A DNA stretch of 64,000 bases, from assembly GCF_000621805.1 (NCBI RefSeq), contig NZ_JHXH01000001.1, forward strand, positions 62,001 to 126,000, written 5' to 3'. The notes under the pieces were generated by a model. That model made no database searches and was not told the DNA's origin. It saw only the letters and a list, made by a program, of their open reading frames with translations. How positions within the stretch are numbered: the stretch's first letter is position 1; every line of letters begins with the position of its first letter. Of the stretch, positions 15,959 through 24,060 are shown one piece after another. This stretch comes from Ruminococcus sp. FC2018. GTDB taxonomy: Bacteria > Bacillota > Clostridia > Oscillospirales > Ruminococcaceae. The translations under genes and the position numbers were made by a program.

Positions 15959-17443
15959 TCACAGATATCCTATCGGATTGACAGCAGAACCGTTGATACG
16001 CACTTCAAAGTGGAGGTGAGGACCTGTTGACCAACCTGTGGTACCCACCTGACCAAGCACCTGACCTGCCTCAACGTGCTGGTTTGGTAAAACGCTTATG
16101 TTGGTTGCGTGACCGTAAAGTGTCCAAATTCCGTTTCCGTGGTCAATGATACAGTAGCGTCCGTATCCGCCGCCGCAGCCGCAGGAACCGTTCTTAGCGT
16201 AATTGTGTTTGCAGTCGTTTTCAACACGGATAACTGTTCCGGCAGCAGCTGCCGTAATATTCTGTCCCATGATCCCCCATGAGCTGATATCTATGCCCTT
16301 GTGGAAACCTGTGATAGAACCGGCATTTCTGTAGCCGTATCCATAGGAGATAGCGTAATATCCCGGTACCGGCCATGCAAGCTTTCCTGATCCGCCGGGT
16401 CTGTATGTAGGCTCTGTGTAGGAAGGTGTTGTGCTTCCTCCGCTGCTGCTTCCGCCCTGCTGTTGCTGTTGTTGCTGCTGTTGCTGTGCGGCTATGGCAG
16501 CCTGTCTTGCTCTTTCTGCTGCGGCAGCAGCTTCGGCAGCTCTTCTTGCAGCCTCTTCCTGCTCTTTTCTGATACGCTCTGCCTCTTCCTTGGCAGCGAT
16601 CTCTTTACGCTCTGTAAGCAGCTTCTGCATCTCAGCTTCAAACTTGTCCTGCTCGGCGTCAATGGTTTTCTTGTTAGCCTCGTAAGCAGCTTTTCTCTTT
16701 TCAAGCTCTTCGACAAGTGCCTTGCTCTTATTCATAAGATCCTGGAGCTTGTCGACCTGTGCAGTAAGATCCTTCTGCTGAGAAACCAGCTTGCTTTTTT
16801 TACCTTCCAGGTCGGTTTTCTTCTGTTCAAGGATCTTCTTATCCTCCTCATACTGAGCTTTAAGGGAGATAAGATTGTCTATCATCTTGTTATCGTGGTT
16901 TGCAACTCTCTTTACCAGCTCCACTTTCATGAGCATATCGTAAAAATCCGTAGCTCCTGCGATCATGCTGGAATATGAGCTGTCGCCGACTATGTAAAGA
17001 GCACGAAGTCTCTTTTTGAAATCTTCAGTACCCTGGTCGATCTCTTTTCGCTTTTCAAGGATCTTCAGCTCGCTGGCGTTAATATCTGTCTGCAAACTGG
17101 AGATCTGATCGTTCAGCTCTTTTATAGAGGCTTCCAGTGCAAGGATCGTTTTCTGCACCGTTTCGATCTGAGCCTGAATAGCCTTCTGATTTTCTTCTTC
17201 TTTGCTGATGTCGCCCTGTGTAGCATTGATCTGACCGTCGAGATCCTTTTGCTTTTTCAAAAGTTCATCAAGTGTTTTCTGAGTGTTGGAGATATTCTCC
17301 TCATTTTGTTTCTTTTCTTCACTCTCTGCACTTACGGTGATATTGTTTTCGCTGTTTTGCGATGTATAGGAGAAAAGTCCCATGCAAAGCACAGCTGTTA
17401 TAACACAAGCGAGGCATCTCTTTAATAATGAAAATTTTCTCAC
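15959..17443 (-). CDS. Secreted coiled-coil M23 peptidoglycan hydrolase
   Basis: A 494-residue exported protein starting at a GTG with GGAGGG 8 nt upstream. A signal peptide (KRCLACVITAVLCMGLFSYTS) leads into a long coiled coil (about 50-290) of the PcsB/EnvC type. An Ala/Glu/Arg-rich helix, a run of ten Gln and a Ser/Gly linker follow. The C-terminal M23 domain has GFHKGIDIS, LYGHAT and GPHLHFEV, so the LytM zinc ligands are all present. It is the last gene of a cdaR-like/ftsE/ftsX operon. In streptococci and E. coli, FtsX binds the coiled coil of PcsB or EnvC to control wall cleavage at division. The same role is inferred here. The poly-Gln tract is made of CAG/CAA codons and may vary in length. 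Confidence 0.9.
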   Translation of the reverse strand: MRKFSLLKRCLACVITAVLCMGLFSYTSQNSENNITVSAESEEKKQNEENISNTQKTLDELLKKQKDLDGQINATQGDISKEEENQKAIQAQIETVQKTILALEASIKELNDQISSLQTDINASELKILEKRKEIDQGTEDFKKRLRALYIVGDSSYSSMIAGATDFYDMLMKVELVKRVANHDNKMIDNLISLKAQYEEDKKILEQKKTDLEGKKSKLVSQQKDLTAQVDKLQDLMNKSKALVEELEKRKAAYEANKKTIDAEQDKFEAEMQKLLTERKEIAAKEEAERIRKEQEEAARRAAEAAAAAERARQAAIAAQQQQQQQQQQGGSSSGGSTTPSYTEPTYRPGGSGKLAWPVPGYYAISYGYGYRNAGSITGFHKGIDISSWGIMGQNITAAAAGTVIRVENDCKHNYAKNGSCGCGGGYGRYCIIDHGNGIWTLYGHATNISVLPNQHVEAGQVLGQVGTTGWSTGPHLHFEVRINGSAVNPIGYL

Positions 17444-17544
17444 TTTGGAAACCCTCCGTATAAATGGTAACACAATATACCATATAATACATTTTTTACA
17501 CAATTTGCGGCAGGTCAGGCAAATGCCCAAACTGCCGCCTGATT

Positions 17545-18450
17545 TTAAACTTTAAGGTGCTTTCCGGCACTGATTGATGTACCGATAGCTCCGATAAACG
17601 CACCAGCCACCAGATAAGACAATGTAACGGGCCAGAACATAGTCTTGAATGAATAGATATTGTTCAGACCGAAAATACCAAAGAGGTGGTAATCATCGTT
17701 TAGTATCTTGTAAACGCCTTCATAGGCGAACTTTGTGATAACAAGTGCGCATCCTGCGGCAAGCAGACCTACGACCATACCTTCGATAAAGAAAGGTATT
17801 CTGATGAAACTGTTGGTGGCGCCAACATATTTCATGATATTGATCTCCTTACGCCTTGCAAAAACGCTTGCACGAGTTGTGTTGGAAATGATTATAAGTG
17901 AAACAAGTACCAGCGCAACTACGATAGCGATCGCAACGATATAGAAGATCCTTCTGAAGTTGATAAGCACATCGGCGAACTCGGTAGGGGACTGTACGGA
18001 TTCCACGCCGTCCAGAAGTTCTATCTGTGTGGTGGTCTCACGCATTTTTTTAATGTCCTTGATATTGAATCGGAAAACGTCCGGGAGCGGATTGTCCTCG
18101 GCATACTTGAAGTAATCCTTCTGTGCGTCGGTCATCTTTTCCATCATGTCCTTCCAGGCTTCATCTCTGCTGTACAGAGTAACCTCGGTGACATTGGGGA
18201 TATCTTTGATCTTTCCCTCAATTTCGGACATTTTTGATTTTGAAACGTCGTCCTTGATAACGACCATGACTTCGCTTTTTTCTTCTATATTTCCTATTGC
18301 CTTATCAAGGTTAATGGAAATAAGGATCGTAAAGCCAACCATTATCAGTGAAACGAGGAGGATGCAAAACGATGCAAAGGTCATCATTTTATTTCTCCAG
18401 ATCCCTTTAAAGCCCTGACGGATCAGGTAATTGAAACTATTTATCTTCAT
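17545..18450 (-). CDS. ftsX: Cell division ABC transporter permease FtsX
   Basis: FtsX is the four-helix membrane partner of FtsE. The 301-residue protein has a short cytoplasmic N-terminus with RQGFKGIWRNKMMTFASF, then a first membrane helix. A large extracellular loop (about 45-165) follows, and three C-terminal helices form the FtsX/MacB-type permease domain. GGAGG precedes the ATG. The gene overlaps the end of ftsE by 14 bases, so the two are translated together. The extracellular loop is expected to bind the coiled coil of the M23 protein encoded next. Confidence 0.96.
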   Translation of the reverse strand: MKINSFNYLIRQGFKGIWRNKMMTFASFCILLVSLIMVGFTILISINLDKAIGNIEEKSEVMVVIKDDVSKSKMSEIEGKIKDIPNVTEVTLYSRDEAWKDMMEKMTDAQKDYFKYAEDNPLPDVFRFNIKDIKKMRETTTQIELLDGVESVQSPTEFADVLINFRRIFYIVAIAIVVALVLVSLIIISNTTRASVFARRKEINIMKYVGATNSFIRIPFFIEGMVVGLLAAGCALVITKFAYEGVYKILNDDYHLFGIFGLNNIYSFKTMFWPVTLSYLVAGAFIGAIGTSISAGKHLKV

Positions 18451-19123
18451 TGGAACCTCCTATTACCTCGTCAAACTGTATGCTTCCCTTGTTGATATTT
18501 ATGATGCGCCCTCCGAAGTAACGCACAAGATCATGCTCATGAGTTACCATAAGAATGGTGGTACCGCATTCATTGATACCTTTAAGAAGCTCGACGATCT
18601 CATAAGACAGTTCCGGATCTATGTTTCCGGTAGGCTCGTCCGCTATAATAAGCTGCGGGTCGTTTACCAGCGCTCTTGCAAGGGCAACACGCTGCTGTTC
18701 ACCGCCCGAAAGCTCGGTGGGGTAGCTTTTAGCTTTTTTTGAAAGCCCCACAAGACTTATAACATATGGCACCCTGCTTCTGATATACTTTGCAGGTGCG
18801 TCGATAACACGAAGCACAAATGCAATGTTCTCGTAAACAGTCATTGTCGGGATAAGTCTGAAGTCCTGAAAAACTACTCCGATAGTACGTCTTAATTTAG
18901 GTACTTTCTTTCTTCTTAATTTTTTTAGATTAAATCCGTTTACCAAAACTGACCCGCTTGTAGCGTCTATCTCTTTTAATATCAGCTTGATAAGAGTGGA
19001 TTTTCCGGCACCCGAAGGTCCTACAACAAAAGCGAAATCGCCGTCGTTGATCTTCAGGTTGACCCTGTTCAATGCGTCAACGCCACTTGAGTATGTAACG
19101 GACACATCCTTAAACTCTACCAA
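18437..19123 (-). CDS. ftsE: Cell division ATP-binding protein FtsE
   Basis: FtsE is the ATPase of the FtsEX complex at the division site. The 228-residue protein has Walker A GPSGAGKST, the signature LSGGEQQRVALARAL and Walker B LIIADEPTGN. The start is a TTG with AAGGCGGTG upstream, giving the expected N-terminus VEFKDVSVTY. It follows the CdaR-like gene by 44 bases without a visible terminator or promoter, so co-transcription is likely. Confidence 0.96.
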   Translation of the reverse strand: MVEFKDVSVTYSSGVDALNRVNLKINDGDFAFVVGPSGAGKSTLIKLILKEIDATSGSVLVNGFNLKKLRRKKVPKLRRTIGVVFQDFRLIPTMTVYENIAFVLRVIDAPAKYIRSRVPYVISLVGLSKKAKSYPTELSGGEQQRVALARALVNDPQLIIADEPTGNIDPELSYEIVELLKGINECGTTILMVTHEHDLVRYFGGRIININKGSIQFDEVIGGSNEDK

Positions 19124-19167
19124 AATTTACACCGCCTTAGATTTATGCCGGGGATCTTGCTGTCAGA

Positions 19168-20253
19168 TCAGAACTTGACCGGATTAGCGGCAAGATACTT
19201 TTTGACCATAAGTGCGATCTTGAAGATGATAGCGTGGTCAAACTCTCTGAGGTCAAGTCCCGTAAGCTTTTTGATTTTTTCAAGCCTGTATACCAGAGTA
19301 TTTCTGTGTACGAACAGCTTTCTTGAAGTCTCCGAAACGTTAAGGTTGTTTTCAAAGAACTTCTGTATTGTAAACAAAGTTTCGTGATCCAGAGACTCGA
19401 TAGAGCCTTTCTTGAATACCTCACGAAGGAATGTTTCACACAAAGTTGTGGGCAGGTGATAAATGAGTCTTGCGATACCCAGATTGTCGTAGGAAACGAT
19501 ATTTTTGTCCGTGTCGAACACCTTTCCCACTTCAAGAGCGATCTGAGCTTCCTTAAAGCTCCTTGCAAGGTCACGCACACCCTGTATAACGGTTCCGATA
19601 CCAACGTTCACACGAGTGTAGAACTCGCTTGAAAGGGTGTCGGAGATAGAACGTGCAAGCTTCTCAAGATCCTTTGATTCAACACCGTTTGAAACTTCCT
19701 TGACCAGAACAACATCTGATTCGGTGATGTTGAAAACAAAGTCCTTGTTCTTATCCGGAAACAGATTCTGTATAACGTCATATGCAGGAACATCGTTTGA
19801 AGAAACGATCCTTATAAGCAGAACAACACGTGAGATATCACTGCTGAAATGAAGCTCACGAGCCTTTACGTGAACATCTCCGGGGAGCACATTGTCCAGA
19901 ACAACATTTTTGATAAAATTGTTTCTGTCGTACTTCTCATCATAATACTGCTTGATGCTTGAAAGAGTGATGGCAAGAATGCTGGCATACTTTGCAGCCA
20001 CCTCATCGGTACCTTCAACGAAAACCGCATAATCAGGCTTCATGTGTGAGCCGAAGGGCTTGTAGGTATAGCCGTCACGAACAAATACGTCGTGAGACTC
20101 ACCAAGGTCCAGAGAAACGAACTCATTGGTGGTTCCTATCTGTGCCAGCTCCGAGCAAGCGATTATGGTGGCATTTTCGTCGATAACACCGATCACACAG
20201 TCGATGGTATCACGCATCTGATGAACAACGCTCTGAAATAATCTGTTTGACAT
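19168..20253 (-). CDS. CdaR/PucR-type helix-turn-helix regulator
   Basis: The 361-residue protein ends in the PucR C-terminal helix-turn-helix: LNVSETSRKLFVHRNTLVYRLEKI, followed by DHAIIFKIALMVKK. A GGDEF-like middle part (about 180-270) precedes it, as in CdaR regulators. The N-terminus (VHQMRDTIDCVIGVIDENATIIACSE in part) looks like a small-molecule sensor domain. CdaR/PucR proteins usually respond to sugar acids or amino acids. Here the gene lies at the head of the ftsEX/M23 operon, so it may link a metabolic signal to wall hydrolysis; this is inferred from position only. AGGAGA precedes the ATG, and a clear promoter lies about 95 bp upstream. Confidence 0.82.
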   Translation of the reverse strand: MSNRLFQSVVHQMRDTIDCVIGVIDENATIIACSELAQIGTTNEFVSLDLGESHDVFVRDGYTYKPFGSHMKPDYAVFVEGTDEVAAKYASILAITLSSIKQYYDEKYDRNNFIKNVVLDNVLPGDVHVKARELHFSSDISRVVLLIRIVSSNDVPAYDVIQNLFPDKNKDFVFNITESDVVLVKEVSNGVESKDLEKLARSISDTLSSEFYTRVNVGIGTVIQGVRDLARSFKEAQIALEVGKVFDTDKNIVSYDNLGIARLIYHLPTTLCETFLREVFKKGSIESLDHETLFTIQKFFENNLNVSETSRKLFVHRNTLVYRLEKIKKLTGLDLREFDHAIIFKIALMVKKYLAANPVKF

Positions 20254-20347
20254 AGTTATTTCTCCTCTACTTGCATTAAAATTAAACGCATTGTTAAATT
20301 GCTGAATGTCCGTAATTCAAAACAGCACAATTTTGTAGTATAACACT

Positions 20348-20376
20348 ATTATAACAAAAAAGAAATCAATTTGCAA
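20348..20376 (-). promoter_or_regulatory. Promoter of the cdaR-like/ftsEX/M23 operon
   Basis: On the minus strand TTGCAA (20371-20376), a 17-bp spacer and TATAAT (20348-20353). Confidence 0.7.
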
Positions 20377-20592
20377 GTGCTATATAGTAAAAATGTGCAA
20401 AAAAGTTTGTCATTTTTGACAAACAGCCTGCAAGTGACCGAATTTATTACAAATTGTAACATATTTGCTCTGTTTATGTGTGAATATTCTGTTAAATCAG
20501 TAGGCTAAGGGAGTTTTGACAGCTGAACAGGGCACAGTGCCGTGCTTTGTGTAACCATTTTGTAATTTTTAAACTTTTCGTTAACTCCCTGC
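20377..20592. other. Divergent intergenic region with two palindromes
   Basis: No gene is seen. It contains a perfect TTTGTCA/TGACAAA inverted repeat (20406-20423) close to the minus-strand promoter and a 13-bp palindrome TTACAA-A-TTGTAA (20447-20459). Either could be an operator for the CdaR-like gene or for rimM. Confidence 0.4.
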
Positions 20593-20621
20593 TTGAAATA
20601 TAACTGCATATGTGTTACAAT
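20593..20621 (+). promoter_or_regulatory. rimM-trmD promoter
   Basis: TTGAAA (20593-20598), a 17-bp spacer and TACAAT (20616-20621). It shows that an ATG at 20610 lies inside the promoter and is not the rimM start. Confidence 0.7.
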
Positions 20622-20660
20622 AGAAAAAACAGGGATAACCAAAAAAGGGAAGTGGGAATA

Positions 20661-21182
20661 ATGGATAAGCTTATTGAAACAGGAAAAATAGTTTCCGTGT
20701 TCGGCATAAAAGGCGAGGTCAAGGTTCAGCCCTGGTGCGACGATCCGCAGCTGCTTTGCGAGCTGGACAGGCTTTATTATAAAAGCGGCACGCCTGTCGA
20801 GATAGAACGTGCGAGAGTATCAAAGAATATAGTGGTTATGAAGATAAAGGGCATTGACACAGCAAATGATGCCAATAAGCTGCGCAACAGGGTGCTTTAT
20901 CTTGATCGTGACGATATTGAGCTTGAAGAAGGGGCGTATTTTATACAGGACCTTATCGGACTGAGTGTGAAAGATGCGGATACAGGCAGGGAATACGGTA
21001 TAATAACCGATGTTTCCCAGACAGGAGCAAACGACGTTTATCATATCAAAGCTCAGGACGGAAAGATGTATTATATCCCTGCCATAAAAGATGTTGTAAA
21101 GCAGACGGATATTGAAAATAAGTTAATGCTTATAACGCCGCTTGAAGGGCTTTTTGAGGGCGCAGAGGAGATAAGGGAATAG
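20661..21182 (+). CDS. rimM: Ribosome maturation factor RimM
   Basis: RimM helps mature the 30S subunit, binding S19 near the head. The 173-residue protein has the N-terminal beta-barrel (TGKIVSVFGIKGEVKVQPW) and the C-terminal PRC-barrel domain (AYFIQDLIGLSVKDADTG..YYIPAIKDVV). The ATG at 20661 follows GGGAAGTGGG and is downstream of the promoter. It is followed after one base by trmD, the usual order. The 30S-processing partner genes rpsP and rplS that often flank this pair are missing. Confidence 0.95.
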   Translation: MDKLIETGKIVSVFGIKGEVKVQPWCDDPQLLCELDRLYYKSGTPVEIERARVSKNIVVMKIKGIDTANDANKLRNRVLYLDRDDIELEEGAYFIQDLIGLSVKDADTGREYGIITDVSQTGANDVYHIKAQDGKMYYIPAIKDVVKQTDIENKLMLITPLEGLFEGAEEIRE

Positions 21183-21183
21183 T

Positions 21184-21909
21184 ATGAATATTGACATAGC
21201 AACGCTTTTTCCCGAAATGCTTGAGAATTACCTGTCTCAGAGCGTGGTGGGCAGAGCAAGAGAAAAAGGTATATTCAGCGTGAAATGCCACAATATCCGT
21301 GATTATACGCTTGATAAGCACCGCAGGGTGGATGATACGCCGTACAGCGAGCGGCAGGGAATGCTTATGCAGTGCGAGCCTGTTTATAACTGCTACAAGT
21401 CTGTGACCGAGGGCAGAAAGCCCCACGTAATATATATGTCCCCACAGGGAAAAAACCTTACCCAGCAAAGGGCAAAAGAGCTTTCACAGCTCGATGACAT
21501 CTTTATCCTCTGCGGACATTACGAGGGGGTTGATGAGCGTGTTATCGAGGAGATCGTGGACGAGGAGATATCCATCGGGGACTATGTGCTTACCGGGGGA
21601 GAGCTTCCCGCACTTGTTCTTGTGGACAGCGTGGTGAGAATGCTTGACGGAACGCTGTCAAAGGCGGATTGTTATGAGGACGAGAGCCATTATAACGGGC
21701 TTTTGGAGTATCCCCAGTACACAAGACCCGAGGTCTGGCACGATAAACAGGTACCCCAGGTGCTGCTTTCCGGACATCATGCCAATATACAGAAATGGCG
21801 TCATGAACAGGCTTTGATAGCAACCGCAAATAAGCGTCCCGAGCTTCTTGAAAAGCTTGAACTAACGGCTGAAGATTTAGCAATTTTACACAAATATGAC
21901 AGGGAATAA
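21184..21909 (+). CDS. trmD: tRNA (guanine-N1)-methyltransferase TrmD
   Basis: TrmD methylates G37 next to the anticodon of tRNAs read at CNN codons, including the tRNA-Pro(GGG) found in this window, and so prevents frameshifting. The 241-residue SPOUT enzyme has the knot motifs YMSPQGKNLTQQ, LCGHYEGVDERVIE and SIGDYVLTGGELPAL. The catalytic Asp in the SKADCYEDES region is present. It is coupled to rimM by a one-base gap. No clear terminator follows. Confidence 0.97.
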   Translation: MNIDIATLFPEMLENYLSQSVVGRAREKGIFSVKCHNIRDYTLDKHRRVDDTPYSERQGMLMQCEPVYNCYKSVTEGRKPHVIYMSPQGKNLTQQRAKELSQLDDIFILCGHYEGVDERVIEEIVDEEISIGDYVLTGGELPALVLVDSVVRMLDGTLSKADCYEDESHYNGLLEYPQYTRPEVWHDKQVPQVLLSGHHANIQKWRHEQALIATANKRPELLEKLELTAEDLAILHKYDRE

Positions 21910-22089
21910 TGCTTTGAATTCTTGTTGCTTTGTTGAGAGTTGACAAACTTGTTAAGAACTTTTGGACAATTTGGCTTTTGTTTACTCAAAAAGTGTACAA
22001 ACTGCACAGAATAATTATAGATTGTTGACTTGATTTAGTGGATTACTACAAAAATGTCGCAAAAATATACTGTTTGTCTAATTTTTGCG
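21910..22089. other. Intergenic region trmD-ptsH
   Basis: AT-rich sequence without a supported gene or strong hairpin; it ends at the ptsH promoter. Confidence 0.5.
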
Positions 22090-22118
22090 TTGACGAAAAG
22101 TTTAAACAAGAGTATAAT
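22090..22118 (+). promoter_or_regulatory. HPr promoter
   Basis: TTGACG (22090-22095), a 17-bp spacer and TATAAT (22113-22118), with an 83-nt leader to the gene. Confidence 0.8.
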
Positions 22119-22200
22119 ACTATATATGAGAGTGGAAGGGATCTTCGCACTTAAATATAGTGTTTTTATCAAAAGATAATAATGAAATGGAGAGATTATT

Positions 22201-22473
22201 ATGTTCGTTAAAGACGTTGTTGTTCAGAATCAGGTAGGTCTTCATGCTCGCCCTGCAACTTTCTTTATCCAGAAGGCTAACGAGTTCAAGTCTTCTATCT
22301 GGATCGAAAAGGAAGAGAGAAGAGTAAATGCTAAGAGTCTTCTCGGTATTCTTTCCCTGGGTATTGTTGGCGGCACAACTATCAGGATCATTGCTGACGG
22401 CGCTGACGAGGAAGATGCAGTAAAGGGTCTGGTTGATCTTGTTGACAGCGGTTTTGCTGAGGACGCTCGCTGA
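22201..22473 (+). CDS. ptsH: HPr phosphocarrier protein
   Basis: HPr passes phosphate from enzyme I to sugar-specific EII proteins of the PTS. The 90-residue protein has His15 in GLHARPAT, the site of enzyme I phosphorylation, and Ser46 in NAKSLLGILSLG, the site of HPr kinase. Having both, it is an HPr rather than Crh. GGAGAG precedes the ATG. It stands alone with its own promoter and terminator; enzyme I is not in the window. An HPr-kinase-like gene at 51.3 kb belongs to a different, peptide-associated group. Confidence 0.93.
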   Translation: MFVKDVVVQNQVGLHARPATFFIQKANEFKSSIWIEKEERRVNAKSLLGILSLGIVGGTTIRIIADGADEEDAVKGLVDLVDSGFAEDAR

Positions 22474-22495
22474 TTTTTTATATTGTAGATACTTA

Positions 22496-22528
22496 AGAGA
22501 CTTGCGCTGTGCAGGTCTCTTTTTTTTC
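22496..22528 (+). terminator. ptsH terminator
   Basis: AGAGACTTGC/GCAGGTCTCT stem (22496-22505 with 22511-22520, one wobble pair) followed by eight T. Confidence 0.9.
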
Positions 22529-22552
22529 TTTATCCGGTTATAAGGCAATAAA

Positions 22553-22581
22553 AAAGCCTGCACGGTGACCGTGCAGGCTTT
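22553..22581 (-). terminator. Terminator of the acidic peptide gene
   Basis: A nearly loopless GC-rich stem AAAGCCTGCACGGT/ACCGTGCAGGCTTT; on the minus strand a T-run follows. Confidence 0.85.
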
Positions 22582-22599
22582 GTGTCTGATCTCTGATTA

Positions 22600-22821
22600 T
22601 TAGTCCTTGTCAGCCTCTTCTACAGCTTCCTCAACCTTTTCCTCAGCCTCAGCAACTGCGTCAGCTGCGCAATCGTCGCAATCGCAGCAATCATCAAAAT
22701 CGTCATCAAGATCCTCATAATCGTAGTCCTCAAGCTCCTTGTGCTTCTTAAAAGCCAGGAAAGCAGCAACTGCAACTGCAACTGCACCAACTAAAGCAAG
22801 AATCTTAAAAATTGTTGACAT
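22600..22821 (-). CDS. Small membrane-anchored Asp/Cys-rich protein
   Basis: I do not recognise a family. The 73-residue protein starts with one hydrophobic helix (about residues 5-24) and a KKHK stop-transfer segment. The rest is very acidic. Residues about 32-52 (DYDYEDLDDDFDDCCDCDDC in part) contain four Cys among Asp. A Glu/Ala-rich tail follows. The likely arrangement is an N-terminal anchor with an acidic, metal-binding tail; the orientation is uncertain but the positive residues after the helix favour a cytoplasmic tail. TAAGGAG precedes the ATG and a good promoter lies upstream. It is a single-gene unit with a strong terminator, which supports its being expressed. Confidence 0.75.
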   Translation of the reverse strand: MSTIFKILALVGAVAVAVAAFLAFKKHKELEDYDYEDLDDDFDDCCDCDDCAADAVAEAEEKVEEAVEEADKD

Positions 22822-22871
22822 AATAAAACAACTCCTTAAATAAAATTTCTAACCCAAATTAGATTAATGTC

Positions 22872-22900
22872 ATTATAACATATAGTCAAAAGAAAATCAA
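22872..22900 (-). promoter_or_regulatory. Promoter of the acidic peptide gene
   Basis: On the minus strand TTGATT (22895-22900), a 17-bp spacer and TATAAT (22872-22877). Confidence 0.65.
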
Positions 22901-22967
22901 GCACTTTTTGTTCATTTCTTGCAAATTGTATAAGTTTTTTTTAACTTTATTGTCTTATATGCTGTTT

Positions 22968-23693
22968 TCAGATATTTCCTGTAAGGTTCATCACAATGCT
23001 AAGGGCAGTGATCGGGGCGGTTTCGCAGCGCAATATCCGTTTGCCAAGTCCGACGACCGCTGCGCCTTTTTCCCTGCAAAGCTCTACCTCCTTGGGGTCA
23101 AAGCCTCCCTCGCTGCCGATAAACACTCCGATGGTGGAATTTTCCGTCAGTCCCACCTGTGAAAGATTTATACCGCCGCCCTCGTAGCATATAATAGGGA
23201 ATTCGCACTTTCCCAGTTCATCAGCTGCCTGCTGAATATCCATAAGCTGGCAGACCCGGGGGATAATCCCCCTGCCGGATTGTTTTGCCGCTTCAAGAGC
23301 GATCCTGTTTAGCCTTTCCAGCTTTTTGGCAAAGCTCTTTTTATCCGGTCTGGATACGCATCTTGTGGTGAGCACAGGGCAGATCCTGCTTGCGCCAAGC
23401 TCCACAGCCTTCTGAACGATCATATCCAGCTTATCACCCTTTGGTACAGCCTGGAAAAGGGTAAGCTGAACGTTTGGTTCGCTTTCGCATCTTTCTTTTG
23501 ATATAATGCGGCAAACCACCCGCTCGTCGGATATGGTAAGTATTTTACAGGTATATTCCACAGCCTGGCAGCAGACAGTTATATCGTCCCCCAGCCTCAT
23601 TCGCAGGCTCCTGCCAATATGCACCGCATCCGGAGGGGTTATTATTACAGTTCCTTTATCTATATTGGTGATTGGTACAAAAAAGCGCGGCAT
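22968..23693 (-). CDS. rsmE: 16S rRNA (uracil-1498-N3)-methyltransferase
   Basis: RsmE methylates U1498 of 16S rRNA in the assembled 30S subunit. The 241-residue SPOUT protein has the N-terminal PUA-like start MPRFFVP, the HIGRSLRMR motif and the knot motifs IGSEGGFDPKEVEL and GLGKRILRCETAPI. GGAGG precedes the ATG. It usually follows prmA or dnaJ, but here it stands alone behind its own promoter. Confidence 0.95.
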   Translation of the reverse strand: MPRFFVPITNIDKGTVIITPPDAVHIGRSLRMRLGDDITVCCQAVEYTCKILTISDERVVCRIISKERCESEPNVQLTLFQAVPKGDKLDMIVQKAVELGASRICPVLTTRCVSRPDKKSFAKKLERLNRIALEAAKQSGRGIIPRVCQLMDIQQAADELGKCEFPIICYEGGGINLSQVGLTENSTIGVFIGSEGGFDPKEVELCREKGAAVVGLGKRILRCETAPITALSIVMNLTGNI

Positions 23694-23753
23694 AGTAAGC
23701 CTCCATCTGAAATTGTTAATTTTTATATTTACGAAAAGGTTTTCTACAAATTT

Positions 23754-23782
23754 AGTATATCATGTTTTTACATAAAATTCAA
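23754..23782 (-). promoter_or_regulatory. rsmE promoter
   Basis: On the minus strand TTGAAT (23777-23782), a 17-bp spacer and TATACT (23754-23759). Confidence 0.65.
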
Positions 23783-24015
23783 CAAATTTCATATAATATC
23801 CCATATCTTTTAATACGTGAATAATATGGCTGTTGTAACATATACACATGAGATAAATGTATCTCATTACTTGATTTGGTATGTTGGCTTTTACCCCAGG
23901 CCTTCATATATTGTGCAGCGAAAGCTGCCATTTCTCCCCTATAATTTTTTTATTTTTTGGCTCCCACGTTATGAAGTGGGAGTTTTTTTGTTCGTTTTTA
24001 CGCAAAGGCAAACAA
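23783..24015. other. Intergenic region with two dyads
   Basis: No supported gene. It contains a perfect ATGAGATA/TATCTCAT inverted repeat (23848-23867, 4-nt loop) and a CTCCCAC/GTGGGAG hairpin (23961-23982) with T-runs on both sides. The second is a terminator-like structure. It may be the scar of a small transposable element, but no transposase sequence is left to show this. Confidence 0.4.
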
Positions 24016-24051
24016 AAAAGCCGCCGAAAGCATTTGCTTCAAGCGGCTTTT
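24016..24051 (-). terminator. ileS terminator
   Basis: AAAAGCCGC/GCGGCTTTT stem (24016-24024 with 24043-24051) with an inner GAAGC-type stem; T-run on the minus strand. Confidence 0.85.
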
Positions 24052-24060
24052 GCTGTTTTA

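Noticed and set aside
20610-20660. N-terminal extension of rimM from an ATG at 20610
   Set aside because: The ATG lies inside the promoter (TTGAAA-17-TACAAT); a better start with a ribosome-binding site is at 20661.
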